Assembly: GCA_028279555.1 (NCBI GenBank)
Contig: JANQNO010000007.1
Span: 186,001-250,000, forward strand
Reading direction: 5' to 3'
Origin: Sphingorhabdus sp.
GTDB taxonomy: Bacteria > Pseudomonadota > Alphaproteobacteria > Sphingomonadales > Sphingomonadaceae
Length of the DNA stretch: 64,000 nt
The notes beneath the pieces are model-generated. The model made no database searches. It saw only the letters and a list, made by a program, of their open reading frames with translations, and was not told the origin of the DNA. Shown here one piece after another: positions 45,092 through 54,253 of this stretch. The stretch's first letter is position 1. Each line of letters starts with the position of its first letter. Both the position numbers and the translations under genes were made by a program.

Positions 45092-48000
45092 CTATCTTGC
45101 CGCTTTCTCCCTGCCCGGCTTTTTCGATGGTTTGTGCTTGAGCAATCCGGCGATCAGTGCCCTGAGCGCCATGGGTGACGCAGGCTTTAGCAGACGCTCG
45201 AAGCCAAGATTGCGGCTGAGCGCAAGCGTAGCGTCGGTATTCTCCGCGGTCAGCAGGATCGTTGGCGGCCTCGCATTCCAGTGACTGGTCAGTTTGCGGT
45301 AAATCTCGTCGCCAGTCACACCGTCATCAAGCTGATAGTCTAGGATCAGCAGGTCGGGAAGATCGGGTAGCTCGTCGCCGATTGCGGTGGCTGCCGTCAC
45401 GCGGCCGCCCCATTTGGTCAGCAGCCCGGAAAGCGCCTCCAAAGCCGACGCATCATTATCGATACAAAGTATGTCGGCATCCTTGAGCGAGCCACCTTGT
45501 GACGCCTGATCCAGCACTTCGCCTGGTCCAGCCAATTTTGCTTCGGCGCGTGGAAGCCGGATGGAAAAGCAGCTACCCTTGCCAAATTCGGACCACAGCC
45601 TGATCTCGCTGCCGAGCAGATTCGCCAGCCGCTGGGCCAGCGCAAGGCCCAGACCAATGCCCTCCTTGGCCTGCGAGCTATCGAGCCGGCGGAATTCCTC
45701 GAATATCAGCTCCCGCTGATCCTCAGCGATACCGGGGCCCGTATCCCAAACCTGGATATCGACATCCTGGCCGCACCTTCGTGCGCCCAGCAATATCTTC
45801 CCAGCGCCGGTGTAACGGATGGCGTTCGAAAGCAAATTCTGGACAATGCTTACAAGCATCCCATGATCGGTCCTTAGCCAGATGGAGCTTGGCACCACGT
45901 TGAGAGTGATGCCTTTATCCTGCGCGCGCGCCTCAAACTGCCCCTTCAGATCGGCGAAAATCTGGTCCAGGGGGAACCGGATCGGCTCGGGCTTTAGTCC
46001 GCCGCCATCAAGTTTCGAAATGTCGAGCAGTGTTCGCAGCAGGTTGTCAGCCAGGTCGATGCTGTGGTCGATCTGACCAACCAGTCTTTTTGCGGCTGTT
46101 TTTTCCTCCTCGATCTCCTCGGCCAAGGCCGAGGTAAACAGCCGCGCAGCGTTCATGGGCTGGACCAGATCATGGCTTGCGGCTGCGAGAAAACGGGTTT
46201 TAGAACGGGTTGCCTTTTCAAGCGCCGCATTCGCTTCAGTGAGCTGCTGCGTACGCTCGGCAACCATGGCCTCCAGCGCCTGCTCCTGCCTGCGATCAGC
46301 TGTCACATCCGTATAACTTGTCACATAGCCCTGCTGCGGTGTCGGATTGCCTGTTATCTTCAATATGCGTCCGTCAGGCTGTTCTCGTTCCTGCTCATGC
46401 CGACGCCCACTACGCATATGGCCAAGCCGCTTCTCGACTTCGGCAGCGACCTGTTTCTCGTCGCTATCGCTGCGCCGCAAATTGAAGGCGATGAGCTCGG
46501 CTATCGGTTGGCCGACAGCGACCAGATGCTCAGGTAAGTCGAACATCTCGATATAGCGGCTGTTCCAGGCGACCAATCGCATTTCACGATCGACCACCGC
46601 GATCCCCTGGTCGATATTTTCGACAGCGGTCTGCAGAAGCTCGCCGCTGAATTGTAGCCGCTGAGAAGCTTCGTCGAACATCGCCACGACTTCCTCAAGC
46701 GGGACGGCATCTCCCTCCAGCGTCGAATTAACAAGCGCGCGCGCAGAGGATGCGCCCAATATTCCGGAAAGCCGGTTTTCGGCGAGTTCGATGAGCGCAT
46801 TGTCGGCGGGATCAAGATCACTATATGTCTTACCATGCGTTTGCCGTAGCGCGATCATAGCCGCACGGCTGCTTTCCTCGCCAACAAACTGCTGCAGCAA
46901 GAGGCGAAAGTCGATAACGCGTTTGGTTTCCAGCTCCGCTCTTGCGTCCTGCTGCTTCCGGTCCATCGTCACGAAACTGATCGCTTGTGCAGAATCGAGC
47001 AGGTTTGGCTGAAACAGAATCGATCCTGCAACATATAATGCGGCATTGAGGGCGAGGCTGATCACCACGCCAGATACAAGCGGGTCTTCCGCAATCGAAA
47101 TGACCGGTCCGCCGCCCAGATAGGCAGGCAGTATCAGCAATGTCAGCCACGCCAGAAAGCCGGCAGCGAGCCCAGCCTTCATTCCGGCCGCATTGCCTCG
47201 CTCCCAATAAAGACCGCCTATTAGTCCCGGCATGAACTGCGCCACTGCGGCAAAGGACAATGTGCCAAGCCCGGCCAGCGTCGCATTGCTGTCGATCGTC
47301 CGGTAATAAGAATAGGCAAGAGCGAGGCAGCCAATGATGACGCTGCGGCGGATCCACAGCAATTGTCGCCCCATGCTCGCGATCCGGTTGGCAAGATTTT
47401 GCCGGTTGCGATAGACCAGAGGAACAACCAGGTCGTTGGTTATCATGGTCGACAGCGCCAGCGTGCTCACGATTATCATGCCGGTGGCCGCCGAGAAGCC
47501 CCCGATAAAAACGAAAATCGCCAGCCAGTCCATATCGCGGGATAGCGGCAGCGACAGCATGATCATGTCGGAATGTGCGCTGGCAAAATCGAGATGGCTG
47601 AGACCCGCCAGCGTAATCGGGAAGACCGCGAGCGTGATAATCACCAGATAGATCGGAAAGGTCCAGCGCATGATCGCATCTGGCCGGTCTTTGTGGGCTT
47701 CGACCACAGTCATGTGAAACTGCCTCGGCAGGCACAGAGCCGCGCAGAAGGAAATCAGCGTGAGCACCCAGAATCGCGCATCGACCTGATCGAGACGAAA
47801 TATGCCGATTTCCGAAGGCTCAAGCTGCCGGCCCTCGCTGCCTGCAAGAAGCCAGAAAGCAAAAGCCGTCATCGCGAGCAGGGCTAGCAGCTTCACAACC
47901 GCTTCCACAGCTATTGTAATGACAAGGCCCCGATTTTGCTGGGTCAAATCGATCGATCTGGTGCCAAACAAAATCGCAAACAGCGCCATTACCCCCGCCA

Positions 48001-48481
48001 CCACCAGCACTACTTCGCTGGCTTGCGCCGTCTGCAGCAGGTCGGGCGACAGGGCGGCAAGCGTCTGCGCCACCGATTTCAGCTGAAGCGCGACATAGGG
48101 CAAGAGCCCGATTGTGGCGATCACCGTGATGATGGCAGCGACCTGCCCGCTCTTTCCGTAGCGCGTAGAGAGAAAATCGGCGATCGACGTCGCGTGGACC
48201 GACTTGCCCAGCCGCAAAGTACGCGCCACCAGCGGATAGCCGACCGTAAAGAGCAGGATTGGCCCCAGATAGATCGGGATGAACTCCAGACCGCTGGAAA
48301 CGGCCGTTCCAACCGCACCATAAAAGGTCCAACTGGTGGCATATACAGCCAGCGATAACCCATAGATCAGCGATCTTTGCCGCGCCGAAAGATCAAATCG
48401 CCCACGATCACCAGCAACGGCAATGGCAAACAGGCCCGCCGAATAGACAATGGCAATCGCAAGCGCGATCCAAAGCGTCAT
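45092..48481 (-). CDS. crbS: Hybrid histidine kinase with sodium/solute symporter domain, CrbS-like
   Basis: A 1129-residue sensor. Residues 1-500 form about 13 spans of the SSF symporter fold (LGKSVHATSIADFLSTRYG, LPRQFHMTVVEAH). A PAS domain follows at about 610-720 (ENIDQGIAVVDREMRLVAWN). HisKA with phospho-His in FLAAASHDLVQPMNAARLF lies near 775, then HATPase_c (LLSNAIRYTGAGK, GIGLGLALAQRLA). A C-terminal receiver domain is at about 1000-1120 (DILCIDNDASALEALS, LLILDYQLDDG). The fused transporter fold is thought to sense substrate or flux. The GGAGAGGAG site is strong. It lies opposite crbR rather than in tandem with it. Confidence 0.93.
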   Translation of the reverse strand: MTLWIALAIAIVYSAGLFAIAVAGDRGRFDLSARQRSLIYGLSLAVYATSWTFYGAVGTAVSSGLEFIPIYLGPILLFTVGYPLVARTLRLGKSVHATSIADFLSTRYGKSGQVAAIITVIATIGLLPYVALQLKSVAQTLAALSPDLLQTAQASEVVLVVAGVMALFAILFGTRSIDLTQQNRGLVITIAVEAVVKLLALLAMTAFAFWLLAGSEGRQLEPSEIGIFRLDQVDARFWVLTLISFCAALCLPRQFHMTVVEAHKDRPDAIMRWTFPIYLVIITLAVFPITLAGLSHLDFASAHSDMIMLSLPLSRDMDWLAIFVFIGGFSAATGMIIVSTLALSTMITNDLVVPLVYRNRQNLANRIASMGRQLLWIRRSVIIGCLALAYSYYRTIDSNATLAGLGTLSFAAVAQFMPGLIGGLYWERGNAAGMKAGLAAGFLAWLTLLILPAYLGGGPVISIAEDPLVSGVVISLALNAALYVAGSILFQPNLLDSAQAISFVTMDRKQQDARAELETKRVIDFRLLLQQFVGEESSRAAMIALRQTHGKTYSDLDPADNALIELAENRLSGILGASSARALVNSTLEGDAVPLEEVVAMFDEASQRLQFSGELLQTAVENIDQGIAVVDREMRLVAWNSRYIEMFDLPEHLVAVGQPIAELIAFNLRRSDSDEKQVAAEVEKRLGHMRSGRRHEQEREQPDGRILKITGNPTPQQGYVTSYTDVTADRRQEQALEAMVAERTQQLTEANAALEKATRSKTRFLAAASHDLVQPMNAARLFTSALAEEIEEEKTAAKRLVGQIDHSIDLADNLLRTLLDISKLDGGGLKPEPIRFPLDQIFADLKGQFEARAQDKGITLNVVPSSIWLRTDHGMLVSIVQNLLSNAIRYTGAGKILLGARRCGQDVDIQVWDTGPGIAEDQRELIFEEFRRLDSSQAKEGIGLGLALAQRLANLLGSEIRLWSEFGKGSCFSIRLPRAEAKLAGPGEVLDQASQGGSLKDADILCIDNDASALEALSGLLTKWGGRVTAATAIGDELPDLPDLLILDYQLDDGVTGDEIYRKLTSHWNARPPTILLTAENTDATLALSRNLGFERLLKPASPMALRALIAGLLKHKPSKKPGREKAAR

Positions 48482-48584
48482 ATGCTCCTCTCCTCCGCCC
48501 CAGCTTACATCGAGCTGGGCTCCGCGTCAGGTCTCATCCAGCAACTTGGCATGTGTTTGATGGGCCTAGCCCTGGCTTCATGGC

Positions 48585-48614
48585 AAAAAAAGGGGGCAGC
48601 GCCAAGGCCGCCCC
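48585..48614 (-). terminator. Terminator downstream of actP
   Basis: On the minus strand a GGGGC...GCCCC stem with inner GC pairs around a short loop is followed by a run of seven T. It lies 57 bases beyond the actP stop. A second, longer perfect hairpin (11 pairs, 48630-48661) lies between the stop and this terminator but has no T-run. Confidence 0.75.
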
Positions 48615-48670
48615 GCAAGTTCAGGAGAGACGGAGGCCGCCGGATTGGAAGCGGCCTCCGTTTGGAAAGT

Positions 48671-50446
48671 TCAGTGAGCGTGCGCGTCCCCGGCTCCGCG
48701 CGGAACGCGGATCGAGTTCACCAGCTTGCGAATCTCCATTGGCGGAGAGTCCGTCATCTTCGATACGGCGATTGCCACACCAAAGTTGATCAGCATGCCG
48801 ACCACACCGATGCCCTCGGGCGAGATGCCAAACAGCCAGCTTTCGGCAACATTGGCATCCGGGTTCATCAACTTGAAGTAGAAGATGTAACCGAAGGTGA
48901 AGACCAGGCCGGAAACCATGCCGGCGATGGCGCCTTCCTTGTTCATGGTCTTCGAAAAGATTCCCATGAATATGGCCGGGAAGAGCGACGCAGCCGCCAG
49001 ACCGAAGGCGAAGGCGACCACCTGCGCCACCCATCCGGGCGGATATATCCCCAGATATCCGGCCACCAGGATCGCCGCTGTAGCCGCAATTCTGGCCGCC
49101 AGTAGCTCTCCTTTCTCGGTAATATCTGGACGGAAGGTACTCTTGAGCAAGTCATGACTTATCGATGAGGATATCACCAACAGCAGGCCTGCCGCCGTCG
49201 AGAGCGCAGCAGCTAGGCCGCCCGCGGCAACCAGCGCGATCACCCAACCGGGCAGATTTGCAATCTCCGGATTGGCGAGCACCATGATGTCGCGGTCGAC
49301 ATAGACCTCGTTTTCGCTTTCGGCATTGGGTTCGTTGGAAAGCAGACGCTCGCCATGCTTGCCCGTTTCACCCGTGAATTCCGGCTTGCCGACAAAGGCG
49401 TCGCCGGCGCGATATTCCATCTTTCCATCGTCATTCTTGTCCTGCCAGGCAATCAGGTCATTGGCTTCCCAATTCTTGAACCAGCCCGGTGCTTCGACAT
49501 AAGATTGGTCATTGACGGTCTCGATGAAGTTGATCCGCGAGAATGCACCAACAGCCGGAGCCGTCGTATAAAGCAGGGCGATGAAGACCAGCGCCCAACC
49601 AGCGGATTTACGTGCATCCGATGCTTTCGGCACCGTAAAGAAACGCACGATCACATGCGGCAGACCGGCTGTGCCGACCATCAGCGCCATGGTGATGCAG
49701 AAGACATCGATCATCGACTTCGATCCGTCGGTATAGGGCCCGAAGCCGAGATCCTGCAGGACCAAATCCAGCTTTTGCAGCACATACATCCCCGAGCCGT
49801 CATTGACCGTCGAGCCCAGCCCCAGCTGCGGGATTGGATTGCCGGTCACCAGGAAGCTGATGAAGAATGCCGGCACCATATAGGCGAAGATCAGCACACA
49901 ATATTGTGCCACCTGCGTATAGGTGATGCCCTTCATGCCGCCGAGAACGGCGTAGACAAAAACGATGCCCATGCCGATGACGACACCCATGGTGATCTGC
50001 ACGTCAAGAAAACGCGAAAAGACGATACCGACGCCGCGCATCTGCCCGGCTATATAGGTAAAGCTGATAAAGATCAGGCAGATCACCGCAACCACGCGCG
50101 CCGCCTTCGAATAGTAGCGCGTGCCGATGAAGTCGGGCACGGTAAACTGTCCGAACTTGCGCAAATAGGGCGCGAGCAGCAGGGCGAGCATGACATAGCC
50201 GCCTGTCCAGCCCATCAGATAGACGCTACCATCATAGCCCAGAAAAGCGATGAGGCCCGCCATCGAAATAAAGCTGGCTGCACTCATCCAGTCGGCTGCC
50301 GTGGCCATACCGTTGACAACCGGATTGACACCGCCACCGGCGACGTAGAAGTCTTTTGTAGACCCGGCCCGGCTCCATACCGCAATGCCGATATAGAGCG
50401 CGAAAGACAGGCCGACGAAGATATAGATTAGCGTTTGGGTTTCCAT
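48671..50446 (-). CDS. actP: Cation/acetate symporter ActP
   Basis: A 591-residue permease of the SSF family that imports acetate with sodium or protons. About 13 spans are present, with the family signatures YVAGGGVNPVVNGMATAADW, SAASFISMAGLIAFLG, GMGIVFVYAVLGGMKGITYT and GGLAAALSTAAGLLLVISSS. A hydrophilic loop of about 80 residues (near residues 310-395, AYRAGDAFVGKP-like region) is longer than in E. coli ActP. GGGAGG precedes the start. It follows the DUF485 gene by 11 bases, the usual yjcH-actP pairing. Confidence 0.95.
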   Translation of the reverse strand: METQTLIYIFVGLSFALYIGIAVWSRAGSTKDFYVAGGGVNPVVNGMATAADWMSAASFISMAGLIAFLGYDGSVYLMGWTGGYVMLALLLAPYLRKFGQFTVPDFIGTRYYSKAARVVAVICLIFISFTYIAGQMRGVGIVFSRFLDVQITMGVVIGMGIVFVYAVLGGMKGITYTQVAQYCVLIFAYMVPAFFISFLVTGNPIPQLGLGSTVNDGSGMYVLQKLDLVLQDLGFGPYTDGSKSMIDVFCITMALMVGTAGLPHVIVRFFTVPKASDARKSAGWALVFIALLYTTAPAVGAFSRINFIETVNDQSYVEAPGWFKNWEANDLIAWQDKNDDGKMEYRAGDAFVGKPEFTGETGKHGERLLSNEPNAESENEVYVDRDIMVLANPEIANLPGWVIALVAAGGLAAALSTAAGLLLVISSSISHDLLKSTFRPDITEKGELLAARIAATAAILVAGYLGIYPPGWVAQVVAFAFGLAAASLFPAIFMGIFSKTMNKEGAIAGMVSGLVFTFGYIFYFKLMNPDANVAESWLFGISPEGIGVVGMLINFGVAIAVSKMTDSPPMEIRKLVNSIRVPRGAGDAHAH

Positions 50447-50457
50447 GTCAGCCTCCC

Positions 50458-50730
50458 TCAGTCATCCAGATCGTATTTTTTTTCGATCTTCCGCATCTTG
50501 ACGGTGTAGTAGAAGATCAGCGCGATAAAGACGTAGATGGACCCCTGCTGCGCAAACCAGAATCCGAGCGGATATCCGCCGAGCGAAAATTGATCGAGAA
50601 AATCGCGGAACAAAATCCCTGCCCCGAAAGAAACGACAAACCAGATCGCCATCAACGTACACAGAAGCCGGATATTTTCCGTCCAGTAGGCCTGCTCCGA
50701 TTCTGTGGTTTCAACATCTTCTTCGGACAT
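50458..50730 (-). CDS. DUF485 membrane protein, ActP partner
   Basis: A 90-residue protein with two membrane spans (LLCTLMAIWFVVSFGAGILF and YVFIALIFYYTVKMRKIEKK) of the DUF485/YjcH family, which almost always precedes actP. Its job is not settled; a small accessory subunit or stabiliser of the permease is the common guess. GGGGAGG lies before the ATG. Confidence 0.93.
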   Translation of the reverse strand: MSEEDVETTESEQAYWTENIRLLCTLMAIWFVVSFGAGILFRDFLDQFSLGGYPLGFWFAQQGSIYVFIALIFYYTVKMRKIEKKYDLDD

Positions 50731-50849
50731 GAAAACCTCCCCTTATTATGCTATCTTCGAAGGAAATGGCTCCTCCAGCCTGCACGGAAGGCTAGAGCAG
50801 ACACTCAAATTGGGTAGAGCGACTTTGGTCTAATGCCCGCGCCAGTCGA

Positions 50850-51545
50850 TCAACCGCGCATCAATATATCGGAGAGCTTCAGATCTTTTGCCCCCGACCG
50901 CGCCAGTTGCGCGAGAAACAGTTCGGCGCAAGCAATCGCGTCAGTCAAGCCGTCATGCGCACGGTATTGCGGCAGACCATAAGCTGCCCGCAGCTTGCCC
51001 AGGCGCAATCCGTCTGCAGCCCGCTCCTTCGGAAACCAGCGCTGTTCCAGTTGCATGGTACAGACGAAATGGCCGACAAAAGGCGCGTCATATTGACGCT
51101 GGCAAACGGCATTCAGGAAGCCTGCTTCTATCTGCGCAAAATGGGCAAGAATGATCTTGCCGGCGAGCTTTTCAACAAGCTCATCGACTACGTCTTTCTC
51201 CGGTCTGCCTTTTGCCGCCTGGCTATCGGTAATCTGGTGGATGGTGACGGCCGTTTCCTGAAGCGCATCACGAGCGCGAATTCTCTCGCGGCGCGCGGTT
51301 GAAAGGTCGATGGAAGCCAAATCCATTCCGACCCAGCCCGCCTCCAGAAGTGCAGCATCCTCTCCCAGTCCGTCGCTTTCGAAATCGAGCGCAATGATCG
51401 CAACTTCATCCAGCTCAACGTCCTCGGCCGGAGGGCTGGCGCGATAGTAAATTTCCAGCGGCGTGCCCGCCGCCTTTTCCTTTGCCTGTTCCCAGCGCCG
51501 CCGCCAAAGGCGACCGGATATCCAGCTGGGAACCGCAAGCCTCAA
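50850..51545 (-). CDS. DnaQ-like 3'-5' exonuclease
   Basis: A 231-residue DEDD-fold exonuclease. Motif I is IIALDFESDGL, motif II appears as LAHFAQIEAGFLN (with Glu near the usual Asp position) and motif III as RAHDGLTDAIACAELFLA. Residues 1-50 form a short extension. A TTG start at 51545 overlaps the upstream TGA (TTGA) and has GGAGGGA before it, so the gene is coupled to the DUF294 gene. I recall this exonuclease beside actP and DUF294 genes in other genomes. Its link to acetate transport is not understood; a ribonuclease acting on signalling RNA or nucleotides is possible. Confidence 0.88.
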   Translation of the reverse strand: MRLAVPSWISGRLWRRRWEQAKEKAAGTPLEIYYRASPPAEDVELDEVAIIALDFESDGLGEDAALLEAGWVGMDLASIDLSTARRERIRARDALQETAVTIHQITDSQAAKGRPEKDVVDELVEKLAGKIILAHFAQIEAGFLNAVCQRQYDAPFVGHFVCTMQLEQRWFPKERAADGLRLGKLRAAYGLPQYRAHDGLTDAIACAELFLAQLARSGAKDLKLSDILMRG

Positions 51546-53413
51546 CTAATCCCTCCGGCATGGCTCCTGCTGATACTGTCGAGATGCGTCTGGATCACCT
51601 TGAACGCGTCTTTCAAATGTTCGCGCTCAAACCCGGAAAGCGACTTGGGATCGAGATTGTTGGTCGGCCTGTCGCCCGCCGTGATCTGGCGGGACTGGTG
51701 GCGAAACCGGGTATCGCGAATAAACTCGAAGCAATCTGCAAGATCCGCTTCGCCTTCGCCGCTCATGCCTCCGGCTGCGCTGGCTGCAGCTAGCCGCTCT
51801 AGACTGTTCACCTGCGGCAGCCCATGCGCAAGCGCGTGCACCCGGGCGATATCAACGACGGGCGCTATAGCCTGATGCTTGAGGTCAAGCACATCGCCTT
51901 CGCGTTCATCATGCTCAAGCAGAAAGTTGCGGAAAAAACCCAGCGGCACTCTTGTTGCGGCGGCCGCGCGTGCAACGAATGACAGGAATATCTTGTTGGC
52001 TACGCTCCATTCAAGCACCTGACTGCGCAGCTGATCGACCAGAGAAGTCTTCCCCGCCAGCCCGCGCATATCGAAAAAGATTGTGGTGTTGAGCACATTG
52101 TCAGGATCGGGATTTTCGATCCAGCCGCGATATTGCTCGAGCCACGCCCCCAGCGGTTTGCGCCATTTCTCATTGGTCGCCATGATATCGCCCGGACAAT
52201 AGACATATCCAGCGCTGTTGAGCCCGTCGCATAATCGCTGCGCCAGACCGGAGAAATATGCGCCATGTTTTATCGCATCATAACTGTCATCCAGGATGAA
52301 GCCATTATCCTGATCAGACCCACCAGCCTGCTCCCGCCGGGCCAGCGAACCGAATACGATGAGCGCGTAAGGAACCGGGGGCGGACCAAGCTCAGTCTCG
52401 GCTAGTTCAAGCAAGCGTATATGCACCGCCTCTCCGATCGCGGAGACGAAGCGTGCAACATGGTCTGCATCGACACCGTTGCCAACCAGGTGTACTATTA
52501 CCTGCTCCAGTTTCTGCGCTGCGACAGCCACCGCTTCGGCATCCAGCGCCGCGTTGATTTCAGCAATCACATGCAGCGCGTTCATGCCAAGCCGCGTGAG
52601 CAAGTCATTAGCGCTGAGTACGCCCTTGATCTTGCCGGCAGAATCCACAACCGGTAGGTGGTGGATATTGTGGCGCGACATAATCAGCTTCGCCGCCAAA
52701 GCCTGCTCATTCTCCGGCAGGGTGATAGGGTCAGCCGTCATGATCTCTCCGACAAGGCTGTCATAGGGAAGCTGATGGGCGAGAACGCGGCGACGCAAAT
52801 CCTTGTCGGTGATGATGCCCACCAGCCTGTCATCGCCGCAAATGGGAAGTGTTGATACATCGGCATCGGCCATCGCTTTTGCGCATTCGGCAATCGTCAT
52901 ATCGGGGCTTCCCGAGGTGACGCTATTTCGCCTGAGCAAATCCCTGACAGGAAGCGCGAGTTGCATTTGTCCGCCGCCCGTTTCGCGCGATGAGCGCAGC
53001 GATTCGACAGCGCGGCGAAGTCGGCGCGTTTCATCTGCATGGAAGAAATCCTGTACTGCCTTATGGGCCGCATGCAGCTCCAGAAAATTATCTTTGTCGA
53101 TGCGGTATACCAGGCTGTCTTCGAGCGCGACGACCTGATTCCTTGTCCGATCACCGCGCAGCAGCGAAGGATATCCGAAACACTGGCCTTCGCCGAGCCG
53201 GTGGTTGAGCGCTGTGCCGCCGATCCGTAGCTCGACCGCACCAGACCGGACGATGTTGAAATGGGAATTCTCCCTCTCTGCTTCGATTATCGTCGTACCA
53301 GCGCGGAAATAACGAATTTCCATCCGGCGCGAAATCTGCCCCAACACCTGTTCCGGAAGGTCGCGAAAGGGCGCAAAGCGCTGCAAAAAGGAGAGGATCT
53401 CTTCTATTTCCAT
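51542..53413 (-). CDS. cNMP-binding/CBS/DUF294 nucleotidyltransferase-like protein
   Basis: A 623-residue cytoplasmic protein. Residues about 5-125 are a cyclic-nucleotide-binding barrel (FRAGTTIIEAERENSHFNIV). Two CBS domains follow at about 165-280 (MADADVSTLPICGDDRLVGI, HNIHHLPVVDSAGKIKGVLS). A nucleotidyltransferase-like DUF294 domain carries IVFGSLARREQAGGSDQDNG near residue 355. A helical C-terminal domain ends the chain. It could sense adenine nucleotides and modify a partner by nucleotide transfer. Its stop overlaps the exonuclease start. The block lies behind the ActP genes on the same strand but is transcribed first. Confidence 0.92.
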   Translation of the reverse strand: MEIEEILSFLQRFAPFRDLPEQVLGQISRRMEIRYFRAGTTIIEAERENSHFNIVRSGAVELRIGGTALNHRLGEGQCFGYPSLLRGDRTRNQVVALEDSLVYRIDKDNFLELHAAHKAVQDFFHADETRRLRRAVESLRSSRETGGGQMQLALPVRDLLRRNSVTSGSPDMTIAECAKAMADADVSTLPICGDDRLVGIITDKDLRRRVLAHQLPYDSLVGEIMTADPITLPENEQALAAKLIMSRHNIHHLPVVDSAGKIKGVLSANDLLTRLGMNALHVIAEINAALDAEAVAVAAQKLEQVIVHLVGNGVDADHVARFVSAIGEAVHIRLLELAETELGPPPVPYALIVFGSLARREQAGGSDQDNGFILDDSYDAIKHGAYFSGLAQRLCDGLNSAGYVYCPGDIMATNEKWRKPLGAWLEQYRGWIENPDPDNVLNTTIFFDMRGLAGKTSLVDQLRSQVLEWSVANKIFLSFVARAAAATRVPLGFFRNFLLEHDEREGDVLDLKHQAIAPVVDIARVHALAHGLPQVNSLERLAAASAAGGMSGEGEADLADCFEFIRDTRFRHQSRQITAGDRPTNNLDPKSLSGFEREHLKDAFKVIQTHLDSISRSHAGGIS

Positions 53414-53519
53414 TACTTTTTCTGCCGTGAGCTTGGCATAGCACCAGCCATGGCAAAATACGACTTACGTATCATTGGCCAGAATCAAAACGGTCGGAAA
53501 TACCCGCACCTATATCCGG

Positions 53520-54149
53520 TTATTCCGGCCCGCGGGCGATGCCCCGTTTCAAAACGCCATTGGCGACATCGGCGATCTCTTCGGCAGACATCTCATCCGA
53601 CCAGATCGCATATTTGAGTCCCAGAAAGACATTCATGCCCATCAGTGCCCAGGCATGCGCCTCCTGCAAATCGCTACGCAAATCGCCTTTCGCCATACCC
53701 TCCTGCAAACGGCCGAAAATCCGTTCCGCTGTGCCCTGGTAATGCGCATGATAGCTCTCCGGATCGACGAACTCGGTTTCATCGATAATCCGGTAAATCT
53801 CCTTATGCTCGCGGGCAAATTTCAGGAAGCCCTCCAGCGCCGCATGCTCTTTCTCCAGCGTTCCGCTAGTCCCTTCCATCGCCGTCACAGCATGGGCACC
53901 AACCTGCGCCGATAGATCCTTTACCAATGCGCGAAAAATCGCGTCCTTCGAATCGAAATAGGTGTAGAAGCTGCCCAGCGCGGTGCCGGCGCGGCGGGTG
54001 ATGCCGCTGATCGAAGCTTCATGAAAGCCCTTTTCGCCAAATTCCAGAGTCGCGGCATCCAGCAGTTTTCTGAGGGTTTTTCGACCCCGCTCGGTCCGCG
54101 GCTCCTTTGGACCAGCTGAAATCGCAGAGATGGCGTCTGTTGTCATCAT
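53520..54149 (-). CDS. TetR/AcrR-family regulator
   Basis: A 209-residue regulator with the N-terminal HTH at about residues 23-70 (TLRKLLDAATLEFGEKGFHE, then SISGITRRAGTALGSFYTYF) and a helical ligand domain. It is divergent from the TonB receptor gene, and two perfect TTCAA/TTGAA palindromes lie in the spacer, so it probably controls the receptor-hydrolase-MFS cluster. An ATG at 54188 is possible, but it would lie over one of the palindromes; 54149 or 54146 is preferred. Confidence 0.87.
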   Translation of the reverse strand: MMTTDAISAISAGPKEPRTERGRKTLRKLLDAATLEFGEKGFHEASISGITRRAGTALGSFYTYFDSKDAIFRALVKDLSAQVGAHAVTAMEGTSGTLEKEHAALEGFLKFAREHKEIYRIIDETEFVDPESYHAHYQGTAERIFGRLQEGMAKGDLRSDLQEAHAWALMGMNVFLGLKYAIWSDEMSAEEIADVANGVLKRGIARGPE

Positions 54150-54183
54150 GTCACAGCTAGTTGGAAAATAGGCGGTTGGCAAA

Positions 54184-54221
54184 TTCAAAAGTTGAAAACT
54201 GGTTCATCTTTCAATATTGAA
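54184..54221. promoter_or_regulatory. Two TTCAA/TTGAA palindromes, candidate TetR operators
   Basis: TTCAA-AAG-TTGAA (54184-54196) and TTCAATATTGAA (54210-54221) are both perfect inverted repeats made of the same half-site. They lie in the spacer between the divergent TetR and TonB-receptor genes, 33-70 bases before the receptor ATG. Repetition of the half-site makes them better operator candidates than a lone palindrome. Confidence 0.55.
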
Positions 54222-54253
54222 GCTGTCTGAACAAGATTCCTGGGAGAATATCG

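Noticed and set aside
48630-48661. GC-rich hairpin as the actP terminator
   Set aside because: No T-run follows on either strand; the T-tailed stem at 48585-48614 is the better terminator.
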